Origin: an uncultured Collinsella sp.
Lineage (GTDB): Bacteria > Actinomycetota > Coriobacteriia > Coriobacteriales > Coriobacteriaceae
DNA: 64,000 nt
Assembly: GCA_900542325.1 (NCBI GenBank)
Contig: UQMY01000007.1
Coordinates: 7,029-71,028, forward strand
Reading direction: 5' to 3'
This document shows, piece by piece, positions 1 to 8,303 of the stretch. The position numbers and the translations under genes are program-made. The first letter of the stretch is position 1; every line of letters starts with the position of its first letter. The notes beneath the pieces are model-generated. The model was not told where the DNA came from and made no database searches. It saw nothing but the letters and a program-made list of their open reading frames with translations.

Positions 1-1
1 C

Positions 2-115
2 GACCTGGTGCTCTGCGGCGCCCGCGGCCTGTCCTCGATCAAGTATGCGCTGCTGGGTTCGATTTCGACGTTCCTGCTGCGCAATACGGACTGCGACATT
101 TTGGTCGTGAAGTAG
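2..115 (+). CDS. Universal stress protein (UspA family), C-terminal fragment
   Basis: A reading frame enters from the left edge and gives 37 residues before a TAG stop. The residues GARGLSSIKYALLGSIST followed by a hydrophobic CDILVVK end match the C-terminal nucleotide-binding segment and last beta strand of UspA-fold proteins (pattern G-x2-G-x9-G-S/T). Only the tail is visible, so length and domain number cannot be judged. A strong hairpin terminator follows about 150 bases downstream, so this is probably the last gene of its transcript. Confidence 0.7.
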   Translation, partial: DLVLCGARGLSSIKYALLGSISTFLLRNTDCDILVVK

Positions 116-261
116 CGTTGCTCCCACCGGCCGCGGGGCCTGCGGGGTTTCCACGGGCACGTCCTCGCCGCGTTGCGGCTGCGGGATGTGCCCTTAGGAA
201 ACCCCTCCCGGCCCCGCGGCCTTCGCAGCCTTACTTCAGCGAGTTGGCTGATAAAAGATGG

Positions 262-291
262 CGTGCCGCCCCGTTTGGGGTGGCACGTTTT
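262..291 (+). terminator. Rho-independent terminator after the Usp gene
   Basis: An 11-bp stem (262-272 with 277-287, one G-T pair) has a four-base loop and is followed by TTTT. It lies between the Usp gene and the converging histidine kinase gene. The rest of 116-317 shows no gene. Confidence 0.75.
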
Positions 292-317
292 GTTTGGGCG
301 GACGTCTGCCGCATGCG

Positions 318-1361
318 TTACTCGAAATATTGGAACTTATTCGTTGAAAACGCGAACGTTACGACAAAGCCTTCGCCGGAGTCGGATGCCGCCGTGACGT
401 CGATGCCCATCTTGGAGCATAGGCGCGCCACCAGGTAGAGGCCGATGCCCGTTGCGCGCTTGGTGGTGCGGCCGTTGTCGCCGGTAAAGCCCTTCTCGAA
501 CACGCGCGGCAGGTCGGCCGCGCTCACGCCACAGCCGTTGTCGGCAACGGTAAGCTCAATGCGCTCACTCGCCAGGCCCTCATCCAGCAACGCGCCCGAA
601 AACACGATCTTCGCGCCGTCCTCGCGCGCATATTTAATGCTGTTCTGGATGAGCTGACCTAAGATGAACTCCAGCCACTTCTCGTCGGTAAAGACCTCGA
701 AGTCGAGGTTTTCGCACACCGGAGCCACGTGCGCTGCAATGAGTTCGCGCGCGTTGGCCTTAATCGCACCCGTCACCAAGGTCTTGAGATCCCAGCGGCG
801 AATCAGGTAATCGCGCTCCACGACTTCCGAGCGCGCATAGTACAGTGCCTGGTCGATATAGCGCTCAACGCGAGCCAGCTCGCGACCCAGGTCATCCACA
901 CGCGACAGGTCGTCTTCGCTGCCGTCTAGGTTTTCAAGAATCAGATGGGCCGCCGCCAGGGGCAACTTGGCCTCGTGGACCCAGCTTTCGATATAGTCGC
1001 GATAGTCTTCGGTCTGACGCCGGCCTTCGGCAACCTCGTCGCAGGCGGCTTTGCCCACCCGGCACAGGACCTCGTACTCGAGCTCGCCCTCGGCATAGGT
1101 TGGGCATTGCACCATCTCCTGCACCCACGCAGGGCTCTCCAGCTCCTCGGCCGCGCGCTCAAGCTGGCGCAGAAAGCGGCGACGGCGCGCATACTCGATC
1201 ACGATGCCCAGCATGCCAAAGATAAAGGACACGCCGATCGCCACGACCACGATAGATATCGGGGCCCCGGCGACCGTCAGCACAAAGCAGCTCAGCAGCA
1301 CGCCGCACGTCCACACGGCGACGGGCAACAGCGCATCTTTAAAGAACTTGCTAAACGACAT
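318..1361 (-). CDS. Sensor histidine kinase, BceS-like intramembrane-sensing type
   Basis: 347 residues. Two membrane helices lie close together at the N-terminus (about 10-30 and 34-56) with almost no extracellular loop, as in the BceS/intramembrane-sensing family. The phospho-acceptor H-box is WVHEAKLPLAA (about residue 128). The N-box is QNSIKYA, G1 is DNGCGV and G2 is ATGIGLYL. It follows the response regulator gene directly. An in-frame GTG at 1370 would also open the frame, but I chose the ATG at 1361 because AGGTG sits six bases before it. This family usually pairs with an ABC exporter for antimicrobial peptide resistance. No such exporter is in view, so the signal is unknown. Confidence 0.9.
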   Translation of the reverse strand: MSFSKFFKDALLPVAVWTCGVLLSCFVLTVAGAPISIVVVAIGVSFIFGMLGIVIEYARRRRFLRQLERAAEELESPAWVQEMVQCPTYAEGELEYEVLCRVGKAACDEVAEGRRQTEDYRDYIESWVHEAKLPLAAAHLILENLDGSEDDLSRVDDLGRELARVERYIDQALYYARSEVVERDYLIRRWDLKTLVTGAIKANARELIAAHVAPVCENLDFEVFTDEKWLEFILGQLIQNSIKYAREDGAKIVFSGALLDEGLASERIELTVADNGCGVSAADLPRVFEKGFTGDNGRTTKRATGIGLYLVARLCSKMGIDVTAASDSGEGFVVTFAFSTNKFQYFE

Positions 1362-1370
1362 AACAGGCAC

Positions 1371-2042
1371 CTAGACCGAATAGCCCTGACCGCGATGCGT
1401 GGTCAAATATCCCTTGATGCCGATTTTTTCGAGCGTGGTGCGCAGGCGATTGATGTTGACGGTAAGCGTGTTGTCGTCCACGAAGGCATCGGAGTCCCAT
1501 AGGTCCTGCATGATGGCCGAGCGCGAGACGATTTTGCCCGCGCGGCCCAGGAGCAGCGAAAGGATGCGCAGCTCGTTTTTGGTGAGCTCGGTACTGTCGC
1601 TAGTTGCCGTATTGGTGACCGTGGAGCGGGCAAGGTCGAGCTCCAGCCCCTTGTGGACCATGGTGCTGCGCTCGCCTGCCGCCGTGGTGCGGCGCAGCAG
1701 CGCGTTGATGCGCGCCACGAGCACGCGCGCGCTATAGGGCTTGGAGATAAAGTCGTCCGCGCCGAGCGTCATTGCCATGACCTCGTCAATCTCGATCGTG
1801 CGCGAAGTGAGGACGATGATGGGGACCTCGGATTCGCGACGGACCTCGTGGCAGATGTGCTGGCCGTCTTTGACGGGAAGCGTGAGGTCGAGCAGCACCA
1901 GGTCGGGCGCGGCGGCAAGAATATCGCGCGAGACGTGCTCGAACGATTCGCAGGCCTCGACCTCAAAACCGGCACGGGCAAGGATGTCGGCAAGCTCACG
2001 ACGAATGGGCTCGTCGTCCTCAACGATATAGATTAGCGCCAT
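1371..2042 (-). CDS. Response regulator, OmpR/PhoB (BceR-like) family
   Basis: 223 residues. The receiver domain starts MALIYIVEDDEPIRRE with the acidic pair DD. The phosphoacceptor Asp is in LVLLDLTLPVKDG, the conserved Thr/Ser in VLTSRT and the Lys in ISKPY. A C-terminal winged helix ends GYLTTHRGQGYSV. The frame is open 41 codons further upstream, but the family start MALIYI is preceded by AGGGGAG at eight bases. It forms a two-gene operon with the downstream BceS-like kinase; the next possible start lies at the stop codon, so translation is probably coupled. It likely controls a membrane-stress target outside the window. Confidence 0.92.
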   Translation of the reverse strand: MALIYIVEDDEPIRRELADILARAGFEVEACESFEHVSRDILAAAPDLVLLDLTLPVKDGQHICHEVRRESEVPIIVLTSRTIEIDEVMAMTLGADDFISKPYSARVLVARINALLRRTTAAGERSTMVHKGLELDLARSTVTNTATSDSTELTKNELRILSLLLGRAGKIVSRSAIMQDLWDSDAFVDDNTLTVNINRLRTTLEKIGIKGYLTTHRGQGYSV

Positions 2043-2221
2043 GGATTCCGCTCCCCTCTTGGTTGTCTTGCCACCATTATGGCTGCGAAACTGCAGGTGC
2101 GCGCCACGCACGTCGCCAAGGTGACAAAACTGTTCGCGAGCGGGGGCGTTTTGTCCGCCTCGCACTCGCAGCGGTGGCGGGAACCAAAATGATTCTTTAA
2201 TCCCCGTCCCAGAATAATCAT

Positions 2222-2953
2222 TTAGCGGCGGGCGCGAAGCTTTTCGTAGCCGTCGGCAAAGAAGGCGACCGTCGCGGCATCAGACTCGGCGGCGTCGGCG
2301 TCGGTGGCAGGCACCACGCCGTGCTCGTCGCTTACCAGGAACAAGGCGCCCTTGAGCTGTGCGGGAATGTCTACGCGCGTGACCGGGATGCCCTTGGTCT
2401 GGGCCAGCTGCTCTATGAGCGTCGCCGTGCCACACAGGCACTCGTCCGCCGGCGCCACAAAGGCCAGCTCGCCGTTGTTGACGGCAGCGAGCAGCTCGGG
2501 CGCCACGCCGGTTTCGTCGGCCTCGGAGCGGGCCTCGGCGGAGCGGGCACGCAGCGCCTTGGCCGAAGTATCGGCCAGCGGCGCGTACTCACCCACCGTC
2601 ATGGCGGCATTGCCGTTAACGTCGATCACCAGCATGAGCACGCCGTCGTGCGCGGTGTAATCGCCCTCGGCAAGCGACCACTCAACGTGCTGCTTAGCCC
2701 AGCTGAGCATGTTATGGGTGAGCGCCTCGCCCTGCACCAGGCGCTCGGACAGTGCGCGAATGTGGCGGTTGAGCATGGGCACCTTTTTGTTGGACATGCG
2801 CCAACGGCAGACAAGCGCGGGCTTGTCGAGCGTAAACTTCTCGACCGCCTCCTGATTGGCGCAAAAGTCCTCGTACGCACGCTGATCCTCGGCATTGCCA
2901 AACAGCTCGGCATCATCAATCTGGGGCATGGTCATACCTTTCGTGTTAGTCAT
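2222..2953 (-). CDS. Conserved hypothetical protein
   Basis: 243 residues, acidic, with no signal peptide or membrane helix and no motif I recognise. The second half contains a Cys pair (ECLCGT) in a stretch that alternates beta-like and helical segments. Two starts are possible: ATG at 2953 (AGAGGA five bases before) or the ATG giving MPQIDDAEL eight codons later (AAAGG seven bases before). It lies downstream of the purH terminator hairpin and upstream of the two-component pair, so it is probably its own transcript. The region 2187-2222 beyond the stop forms a weak AATGATT hairpin that may end transcription. The function is unknown. Confidence 0.7.
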   Translation of the reverse strand: MTNTKGMTMPQIDDAELFGNAEDQRAYEDFCANQEAVEKFTLDKPALVCRWRMSNKKVPMLNRHIRALSERLVQGEALTHNMLSWAKQHVEWSLAEGDYTAHDGVLMLVIDVNGNAAMTVGEYAPLADTSAKALRARSAEARSEADETGVAPELLAAVNNGELAFVAPADECLCGTATLIEQLAQTKGIPVTRVDIPAQLKGALFLVSDEHGVVPATDADAAESDAATVAFFADGYEKLRARR

Positions 2954-2970
2954 TCCGTCCTCTTATACCA

Positions 2971-3005
2971 AAAAGACGGCCCTCCAAACGGAGCGACCGT
3001 CTTTT
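2971..3005 (-). terminator. Terminator downstream of purH
   Basis: AAAAGACGG (2971-2979) pairs with CCGTCTTTT (2997-3005) around an inner CTCC/GGAG helix. Read on the minus strand the hairpin ends in a T-run, as expected for the end of a purH transcript. Confidence 0.65.
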
Positions 3006-3089
3006 GCAGAGATAATTTTAGAAGCGAGGCGGTCCAAGGGACGAGATAACATCCCATCCTCCCCAGTCAACCTAACAGGTCGGCGAGGG

Positions 3090-3182
3090 TTGCCCAGGTG
3101 CCGCAGATTGCCGTGAAAGAGGAGCGACGCGTACTTGGGTACGCGGGCGACGAATGAGCGGCAAGGTGCGGTGGTTGGGCAA
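3090..3182. repeat. Long imperfect palindrome with inner perfect hairpin (possible structured element)
   Basis: The outer arms 3090-3113 and 3159-3182 share TTGCCCA, CCGCA and TTGCCG blocks in inverted order. A perfect 7-bp stem CGCGTAC/GTACGCG with loop TTGG sits in the centre (3128-3145). The element lies just downstream of the purH stop codon and before the purH terminator, so it would be in the 3' UTR of the purH mRNA or be an independent repeat. It contains no gene. Confidence 0.5.
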
Positions 3183-3203
3183 GCCGCAGCGCCACCTCCC
3201 TAC

Positions 3204-4811
3204 TTAATGGCGGAAGTGGCGGGCGCCCGTAAACACCATAGCGATATTGTGCTCGTTGCAGGCCTGGACGCTCTCGTCGTCGCGCTTGGAGCCGCCGGGC
3301 TGGATGATGCAGGTCACGCCGTGTGCGGCAAGCACGTCGACGTTGTCGCGGAACGGGAAGAACGCGTCGCTTGCGCAGGCAAAGCCGCCCTTCTCAACGC
3401 CCTCGCGCTCGCAGAAGTCCTCGGCACGCTCGCAGGCCAGCAGCGCAGAATCAACGCGGTTGGGCTGACCCGGGCCCATGCCAATGCCGGCCTTGCCCTT
3501 GGAGACCAGGATGGCATTGGACTTGACACCCTTGCAGACCTTCCAGGCAAACTCGAGCTCGGCCATCTCGGCGTCGGTGGGCTTGCGGTCGGTGGGGAAC
3601 GTAAAGGTCGCGGGGTCCTCGGTCACGTGGTCGACCTCCTGCACCAGCATGCCGCCGTCGATGGAGCGCAGCTCCACCTGGGCGCCGTGGTCCACGCCGC
3701 CGGTAGCCAGCACACGCAGGTTGGGGCGCTTGGCCATGCGCTCGAGCGCCTCGGCGGTGTAACTCGGGGCGATGATGACCTCGACGAACTGCTTGTTCTG
3801 GTCGGCAAAGTGCTCAACCAACTCAAAGGGAACCTCGCGGTTGCAGGCGATGATGCCGCCAAAGGCGCTCTTGGGATCGCAGGCAAAGGCGCGGTCGTAG
3901 GCAGCCGTGATATCCTCGGCAACGGCGGAACCGCAGGGGTTCTGATGCTTGAGGATCACGCAGGCAGGCTCGTCGAACTCGCGGACCAGGTTCCAAGCGG
4001 CGTCGGCGTCCAGATAGTTGTTGTAGCTGAGCGGCTTGCCCTGGACCTGCTCGGAGCCCACGAGCGGGAACTGCGAGCTCGCGGAGTTCTCGCAGCCCTC
4101 GGCAAAGCGGTAGACCGTGGCCTTCTGCTGCGGATTCTCGCCATAGCGCAGGTCGTCGACCTTCTCGAGCGAAACCTCGAGCTTGGCAGAGGTGTCCGCC
4201 ACGTCGCTTGCCTGGGCGGCAAGCCAACGGGAGATAGCCGTGTCGTAGGCGGCGGTGGTCTGGTAGACCTTCACCTGCAGACGACGACGGGTGGAAAGCG
4301 TGGTGCAGCCACCGGTCTCGTGCATCTCGGCCAGGACGGCGTCGTAGTCGGCCGGATCGGAGATGACGGTAACGCTCGCGGCGTTCTTAGCGGCAGAGCG
4401 CAGCATGGAGGGGCCACCAATGTCGATGTGCTCGATGGCGTCCGCAAAGGTGACCTCGGGGTTGGCGACGGTCTTCTCGAACTCGTACAGGTTGACGACG
4501 ACCAGGTCGATCGGCTTAATGCCGTGCTGAGCCGCCTCCTGCATGTGCTGCTCGGAATCGCGGCGGGCCAGCAGCGCGCCGTGAACCTTGGGGTGCAGGG
4601 TCTTAACGCGGCCGTCCATCATCTCGGGATAGCCCGTGAACTCCTCGATGGGGGTTACGGGAACGCCCGCATCCTCGATAGCACGAGCCGTACCGCCCGT
4701 AGAGACGATCTCGACGCCAAAGTCATCGACCAGCGTCCGTGCGAAATCGACGACGCCCGTCTTATCGGTAACCGAGATCAACGCGCGTGCGATCTTCACA
4801 TCAGATCCCAT
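3204..4811 (-). CDS. purH: Bifunctional AICAR formyltransferase / IMP cyclohydrolase
   Basis: 535 residues, the usual PurH length. It catalyses the last two steps of de novo purine synthesis: AICAR to FAICAR with 10-formyltetrahydrofolate, then ring closure to IMP, in the cytoplasm. The N-terminal cyclohydrolase (MGS-like) domain shows ALISVTDKTG, STGGTARAIEDAG, GRVKTLHPKVHG and DLVVVNLYEFEKT. The transformylase domain shows LRYGENPQQKATVY and ILKHQNPCGSAVAE, where the KH pair belongs to the active site. The ATG at 4811 is preceded by AGGAGG at five bases. It appears monocistronic, with a terminator hairpin at 2971-3005. The 4812-5087 gap, shared with the divergent acetyltransferase gene, should hold both promoters; I saw no clear purine-regulator site there. 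Confidence 0.97.
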   Translation of the reverse strand: MGSDVKIARALISVTDKTGVVDFARTLVDDFGVEIVSTGGTARAIEDAGVPVTPIEEFTGYPEMMDGRVKTLHPKVHGALLARRDSEQHMQEAAQHGIKPIDLVVVNLYEFEKTVANPEVTFADAIEHIDIGGPSMLRSAAKNAASVTVISDPADYDAVLAEMHETGGCTTLSTRRRLQVKVYQTTAAYDTAISRWLAAQASDVADTSAKLEVSLEKVDDLRYGENPQQKATVYRFAEGCENSASSQFPLVGSEQVQGKPLSYNNYLDADAAWNLVREFDEPACVILKHQNPCGSAVAEDITAAYDRAFACDPKSAFGGIIACNREVPFELVEHFADQNKQFVEVIIAPSYTAEALERMAKRPNLRVLATGGVDHGAQVELRSIDGGMLVQEVDHVTEDPATFTFPTDRKPTDAEMAELEFAWKVCKGVKSNAILVSKGKAGIGMGPGQPNRVDSALLACERAEDFCEREGVEKGGFACASDAFFPFRDNVDVLAAHGVTCIIQPGGSKRDDESVQACNEHNIAMVFTGARHFRH

Positions 4812-5087
4812 GCAGTCCTCCTGTCTTGTACGCCGCCGTGCTCTGTGAGTCGGTGATACGTCGATCTGCAGCGCTCGCGCAGCGGCATTGAAAATACTGA
4901 TTTAATGTAGCGCATCGAGCGCATCGATGCACCCCGCAACGGCCGCATGTGCAGAAAAAGCTTGCGAGCGGAGGGTATGGTGCGGCACCGGGCACGGTGA
5001 GTTCATGGAACACAGGGGCACCATAATTCGATGCCAATGGCGTGGTAGAACTGTGCTCGATATGCATCCGCAAAAGAAAGAGGCGCC

Positions 5088-5729
5088 ATGGTCTCGCGGG
5101 TTCTCTACCGACCGTTTGACACCGAAGACTTCGACGCCATCGCGCTGATTCTGCAGCAGCTTTGGCATAACAATTCGGATAACGATGAGTACAACCGCCT
5201 CGAGGCCGCGTGCGACCTCGCCTATTGCCTTTCGTCGTCGACGTTTTCGCAGGTTGCCGTCATCGACGGCCAGGCGCGCGGTATCGCGCTCGCGCGTGCG
5301 GGGCAAAGCTCCGGCGCCGCCGTCAAGGAACATTGGATGGATACCGAGCGCGCGCTGCTATCGCAGATGCGCGAGCTGGAGCCCGATGCCTGCGCCGAGT
5401 ATCTCTCGTTTGTGCGCGCAACCATCCGCACCAACAACCGTCTGCTCGAAAGCAGCCCCCTGCCACACGACAACGAGGTCACGCTGCTTGCCGTGGATCG
5501 CGATGTCCATGGCTTGGGCGTCGGCTCGGTGTTGCTCGATGCTGCGGTCTCGCACCTGTCCTCACGCGGAGCGACGAGGGCGCACCTGTACACCGACTCC
5601 AACTGCTCGTGGAAGTTCTACGAGCTGCACGGCTTTAAGCGCACGGCAACGCACCGCGCCAACCGCGAAGAGCGCCGCCACGACATGCCGCGCGAAAGCT
5701 TCCTCTACGAGCTGGACCTAACCGCCTAA
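5088..5729 (+). CDS. GNAT-family N-acetyltransferase
   Basis: 213 residues. The C-terminal half shows the GNAT core: LLAVDRDVHGLGVGSVLLD (beta 4 and the acetyl-CoA pyrophosphate loop, here HGLGVGS) and then LYTDSNCSWKFYELHGFKR, the usual beta 5-alpha 4 segment. The N-terminal part (RPFDTEDFDAIALILQQLW) resembles the first GNAT helix. AGAGG lies four bases before the ATG. The substrate cannot be read from sequence. The gene is divergent from purH and converges on the DUF2207 gene, with a shared hairpin terminator at 5784-5826. Confidence 0.85.
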   Translation: MVSRVLYRPFDTEDFDAIALILQQLWHNNSDNDEYNRLEAACDLAYCLSSSTFSQVAVIDGQARGIALARAGQSSGAAVKEHWMDTERALLSQMRELEPDACAEYLSFVRATIRTNNRLLESSPLPHDNEVTLLAVDRDVHGLGVGSVLLDAAVSHLSSRGATRAHLYTDSNCSWKFYELHGFKRTATHRANREERRHDMPRESFLYELDLTA

Positions 5730-5745
5730 ACCCGGCAGCCACACC

Positions 5746-5765
5746 TAGTCATTCAAGAACGTCCC
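5746..5765 (+). repeat. 20-bp dispersed repeat, left copy
   Basis: TAGTCATTCAAGAACGTCCC matches, at 19 of 20 positions and in inverted orientation, bases 7919-7938 beyond the other end of the DUF2207 gene. CCCGGCAG precedes both sites. Confidence 0.6.
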
Positions 5766-5783
5766 ATCTCGGCACATAAGAAA

Positions 5784-5826
5784 GGGACGGGCTTCCCCCG
5801 ACGGCTGTCGAGAAAAGCCCATCCCG
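5784..5826. terminator. Bidirectional hairpin terminator
   Basis: GGGACGGGCTT (5784-5794) pairs with AAGCCCATCCCGT (5814-5826), with one two-base bulge. It sits between the convergent acetyltransferase and DUF2207 genes and can serve both strands. Confidence 0.6.
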
Positions 5827-5839
5827 TAATTTAGGACCG

Positions 5840-7786
5840 CTAGAACGTTCCGCCGCCGCCTCCGCCGGCACCGCCGCCTCCGCCGCCCGAGAAGCCACCG
5901 CCTCCGCCGCCGCTCGAGCTGTCGGAACTCGAAGCCAGCTCGCGGATGGTCTCGTGATACACATCGTTGAACGAATCGAGCGGAGACTCGTTGCCGTAGT
6001 GATGGTAATACCACCAGTAGCAGGGGTAGTTGTCGTAGAAATCGTCGCTATTGCGCAGGTCCGCAGGCACTGCCTCGGCCAGCTGTCGCAGCACTTCTTT
6101 CGAAACGCCCAGCGCCACGCCCATCACCAGCAGTTTGTTCCACAAGATCAGGTCGCTGGGGATGGCCTCCTTCAGGCGCGTAAAGTCCTCGAGCCAATGC
6201 TTGAGCGCCTTGCAGCGAGCCGCCACCTCGGCGCCCTCCGGCGTGTAACGGCGGAAGGTGCAGCTCAGGACAAAACCCACAATCGTGACGGGGATCGAGA
6301 TCATAGCGGCACCGACGTTGGCGTCCGCAAAGTCGGTATAGAACAGAGAACCCAAAATGCCAAAGACAATGATGATGCCGAGAACCAGGCCGGCCACCAT
6401 CGCGATAGTGCCATCCGATGCGATAAACTCGCGCTCCTCCAGCTTGCCCTTAACCATGCTCTGATAGTCCTCGAGCTTGTCGCCAACAGATTCAGTACGC
6501 TCGCTGGCATACTCCTCCAGCTCGCTAAACGTGCGCGAACGGACGCCGTCTTTATCGGGCTTAACGCCAGCGAAGAAGACCTTGAGCACGTCGCGATCGA
6601 TGCCGTCCTTCTTGGCAGCCTTCCAGGCCTCGTCGGTCACTGTGATGCGATACGTCCGCTCCTCTTTTTCGCGACGGAGCAGACCCTTCTTCTTGGTCTC
6701 GGTCGCTTCTTCTAGCTTGATCACGCGGTCGTCGGTCAGCTTCATCAGCGTGGCGATATATGCCTGATCGGGCACGTCGTTCCAGCTCATAAGAGCTGCA
6801 AGCACCGCGGGATGGTCGGCCGAGGGCACGTCGCGGAAGTATTCATCTTGGAAAAGCGGCTTTGGCTTGCGACGGCGCAGCTTGAGCACGACGATTACGC
6901 CGGTAAAGGTCACCGCCGCGACAACACTTACCGCGGCAAGCGTATTTGCGATCATGCGGGCGCGGGCGCGGCGGGCGTTGGCCTCCTCGGCCCATGTCTT
7001 CTCCTCGCTCAGGATTGTCGGCATGCGCTCCTCGCTCGAGGCGGAAAGTCCTGGCACCCAGTCGCTGGGGAAGGCGATGCGCGCCTCGGCAAATTCGCCC
7101 TCGTGCACGCACGGAATGGTGTAGGTGACCATGGGTTCGTCCGCATCGATCGATACGTCGCCCGTCAGTGGGCCGTGGCCCCACGCACGGAAGTTGTCGC
7201 CCTTGCTCGCTGGCGTTCCGATGGCACCGTCCGCGAAGTAAACTTCCATCTCGACGTCGTCGGAATTCGCAGACCAGCCGTCACCCACGAACTTCCAGTA
7301 GAGCTCGGCGGTATCGGCCCAGTTCATAACCGCACCGGTCATGGTGTAGCTCACGTAATAGATCGCGCTGTCGTCGCTCTCGTGGGGGCTGAAAACCTTG
7401 ATCCTTACGCTGCCGTCGGACTGCTCAACCGTATAGACGCCGCTGTCGCCTTTGTTTGCATAGTCGACCCTGCTAAACGCGGCATCGTCTTCCTCGACGC
7501 TCAGCACATCGACGCCCGCCGTGCCGCCCTGCTGGTTGGTGCCCGTATTGATATCCCAATACACGCCGTTGATATCGTCATCGAAATCAAACTGGCGTCC
7601 CTCGACAACGGTCAGCGATCCATCGGCTTCAACCGTGGCACCGATATAGGTTTGGGTCATGGAGTAGCCGTCGGCGTGCGCGGCGGCAGGCAGTAGCAAC
7701 AACGCAAGCGCGACGAGTGCGCAGACGGAAGCGAATCGCGCAAACAGGTGGCGCTGCCGGCAGGTCTTGGCAACGGGGGCGTTCAT
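5840..7786 (-). CDS. DUF2207 family exported membrane protein with glycine-rich tail
   Basis: 648 residues. A signal peptide (about 13-40, ending AAAHADG) is followed by an extracellular beta-rich DUF2207 domain beginning YSMTQTYIGATVEADGS. A membrane helix lies near MIANTLAAVSVVAAVTFTG and is followed by the basic RRRKPKP. After a cytoplasmic part with KKKGLLRREKEERTYRI come two more helices (about 470-530) and a C-terminal tail of serine then glycine tracts ending GGGGGGTF. This order is typical of DUF2207 proteins of Actinobacteria and Firmicutes, whose role is unknown. The ATG at 7786 has AAGGA at seven bases; a start 12 codons upstream is possible but less likely. It is a single gene flanked by inverted 20-bp repeats. 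Confidence 0.88.
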   Translation of the reverse strand: MNAPVAKTCRQRHLFARFASVCALVALALLLLPAAAHADGYSMTQTYIGATVEADGSLTVVEGRQFDFDDDINGVYWDINTGTNQQGGTAGVDVLSVEEDDAAFSRVDYANKGDSGVYTVEQSDGSVRIKVFSPHESDDSAIYYVSYTMTGAVMNWADTAELYWKFVGDGWSANSDDVEMEVYFADGAIGTPASKGDNFRAWGHGPLTGDVSIDADEPMVTYTIPCVHEGEFAEARIAFPSDWVPGLSASSEERMPTILSEEKTWAEEANARRARARMIANTLAAVSVVAAVTFTGVIVVLKLRRRKPKPLFQDEYFRDVPSADHPAVLAALMSWNDVPDQAYIATLMKLTDDRVIKLEEATETKKKGLLRREKEERTYRITVTDEAWKAAKKDGIDRDVLKVFFAGVKPDKDGVRSRTFSELEEYASERTESVGDKLEDYQSMVKGKLEEREFIASDGTIAMVAGLVLGIIIVFGILGSLFYTDFADANVGAAMISIPVTIVGFVLSCTFRRYTPEGAEVAARCKALKHWLEDFTRLKEAIPSDLILWNKLLVMGVALGVSKEVLRQLAEAVPADLRNSDDFYDNYPCYWWYYHHYGNESPLDSFNDVYHETIRELASSSDSSSGGGGGGFSGGGGGGAGGGGGGTF

Positions 7787-7909
7787 AGGCACATCCTTTG
7801 TCTGTGATACCAGTAGCGTCATTGTCCCACGTTTGCGGGTTCATGTGACGAACATCTAGGTCAGCGGAGTGTCAAAACGGGACAAAAGTCACGCCCGCAC
7901 CCCGGCAGT

Positions 7910-7938
7910 TAGTCATTGGGGACGTTCTTAAATGACTA
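7910..7938. repeat. Dispersed repeat, right copy, with TAGTCATT/AATGACTA ends
   Basis: The ends are an 8-bp perfect inverted repeat. Bases 7919-7938, read on the minus strand, repeat the sequence at 5746-5765. A partial direct copy (GTCATTAGGGACACTCC) begins at 7939. Confidence 0.6.
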
Positions 7939-8130
7939 GTCATTAGGGACACTCCTTGGCATGGCCCGCGCCAGCAATAGATACCACTTCACAGCACCGT
8001 CACAGGTGTAGCGGCTTTGTGTGGGCGCGGCACGCGCTGATTGAGCCGCCAACCGAGGGGCATAAAGCAGTTGAGCGAAAACGGTTGCCCCTTTCCCGTT
8101 CGCTCGAGGATCATGTCCCCCTTTTCCGCG

Positions 8131-8166
8131 GAAACCCCGGCAGTTGCGAAGAGCTGCCGGGGTTTC
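8131..8166. terminator. Perfect 13-bp GC-rich hairpin, terminator-like
   Basis: GAAACCCCGGCAG (8131-8143) pairs perfectly with CTGCCGGGGTTTC (8154-8166) around a 10-base loop. The T-run is weak in both directions. No protein gene ends just upstream on either strand, so it may close a small RNA transcript. Confidence 0.45.
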
Positions 8167-8290
8167 TGTCGTTTGAGAGGTTGGGCTGGCGGGCGGCGAT
8201 CGAGCTGTCGAGCCGGTGGTTCGACACGCGCAACGCGCGGCCTCGGCAACTTGCAGGCCACGGCAACGTCTCCCCCACCGCGCCCCGCGC

Positions 8291-8296
8291 TATACT
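8291..8296 (+). promoter_or_regulatory. -10 box of gluQ, suggesting a leaderless mRNA
   Basis: TATACT ends seven bases before the gluQ ATG (8304) and no Shine-Dalgarno sequence is present. A start point at or beside the ATG is therefore likely. No good -35 hexamer is seen at 16-18 bases. Confidence 0.45.
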
Positions 8297-8303
8297 CGTC
8301 CGC

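Larger units (their letters stand above)
7787..8303. other. Intergenic region with repeats and strong hairpins, no convincing gene
   Basis: I find no supportable protein gene in these 517 bases. They hold the repeat at 7910-7938, a nearby second copy of its AGTCATT motif, and a run of potential helices between about 8010 and 8166: GCGGCT/AGCCGC, AGGGGCA/TGCCCCT and GAGCGAA/TTCGCTC. A perfect 13-bp hairpin comes last, and the extended -10 box of gluQ follows. A small RNA or a leader is possible but matches no family I know. Confidence 0.4.

Noticed and set aside
3135..4856. 573-codon plus-strand frame opposite purH
   Set aside because: It is the antisense of a clear PurH with no ribosome binding site and no recognisable protein features; a GC-rich shadow.
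8100..8170. T-box leader for gluQ
   Set aside because: CCGCGGAAACCCC resembles a T-box 3' part by chance; the conserved T-box bulge sequence and specifier loop are absent, and gluQ has its own closer promoter.
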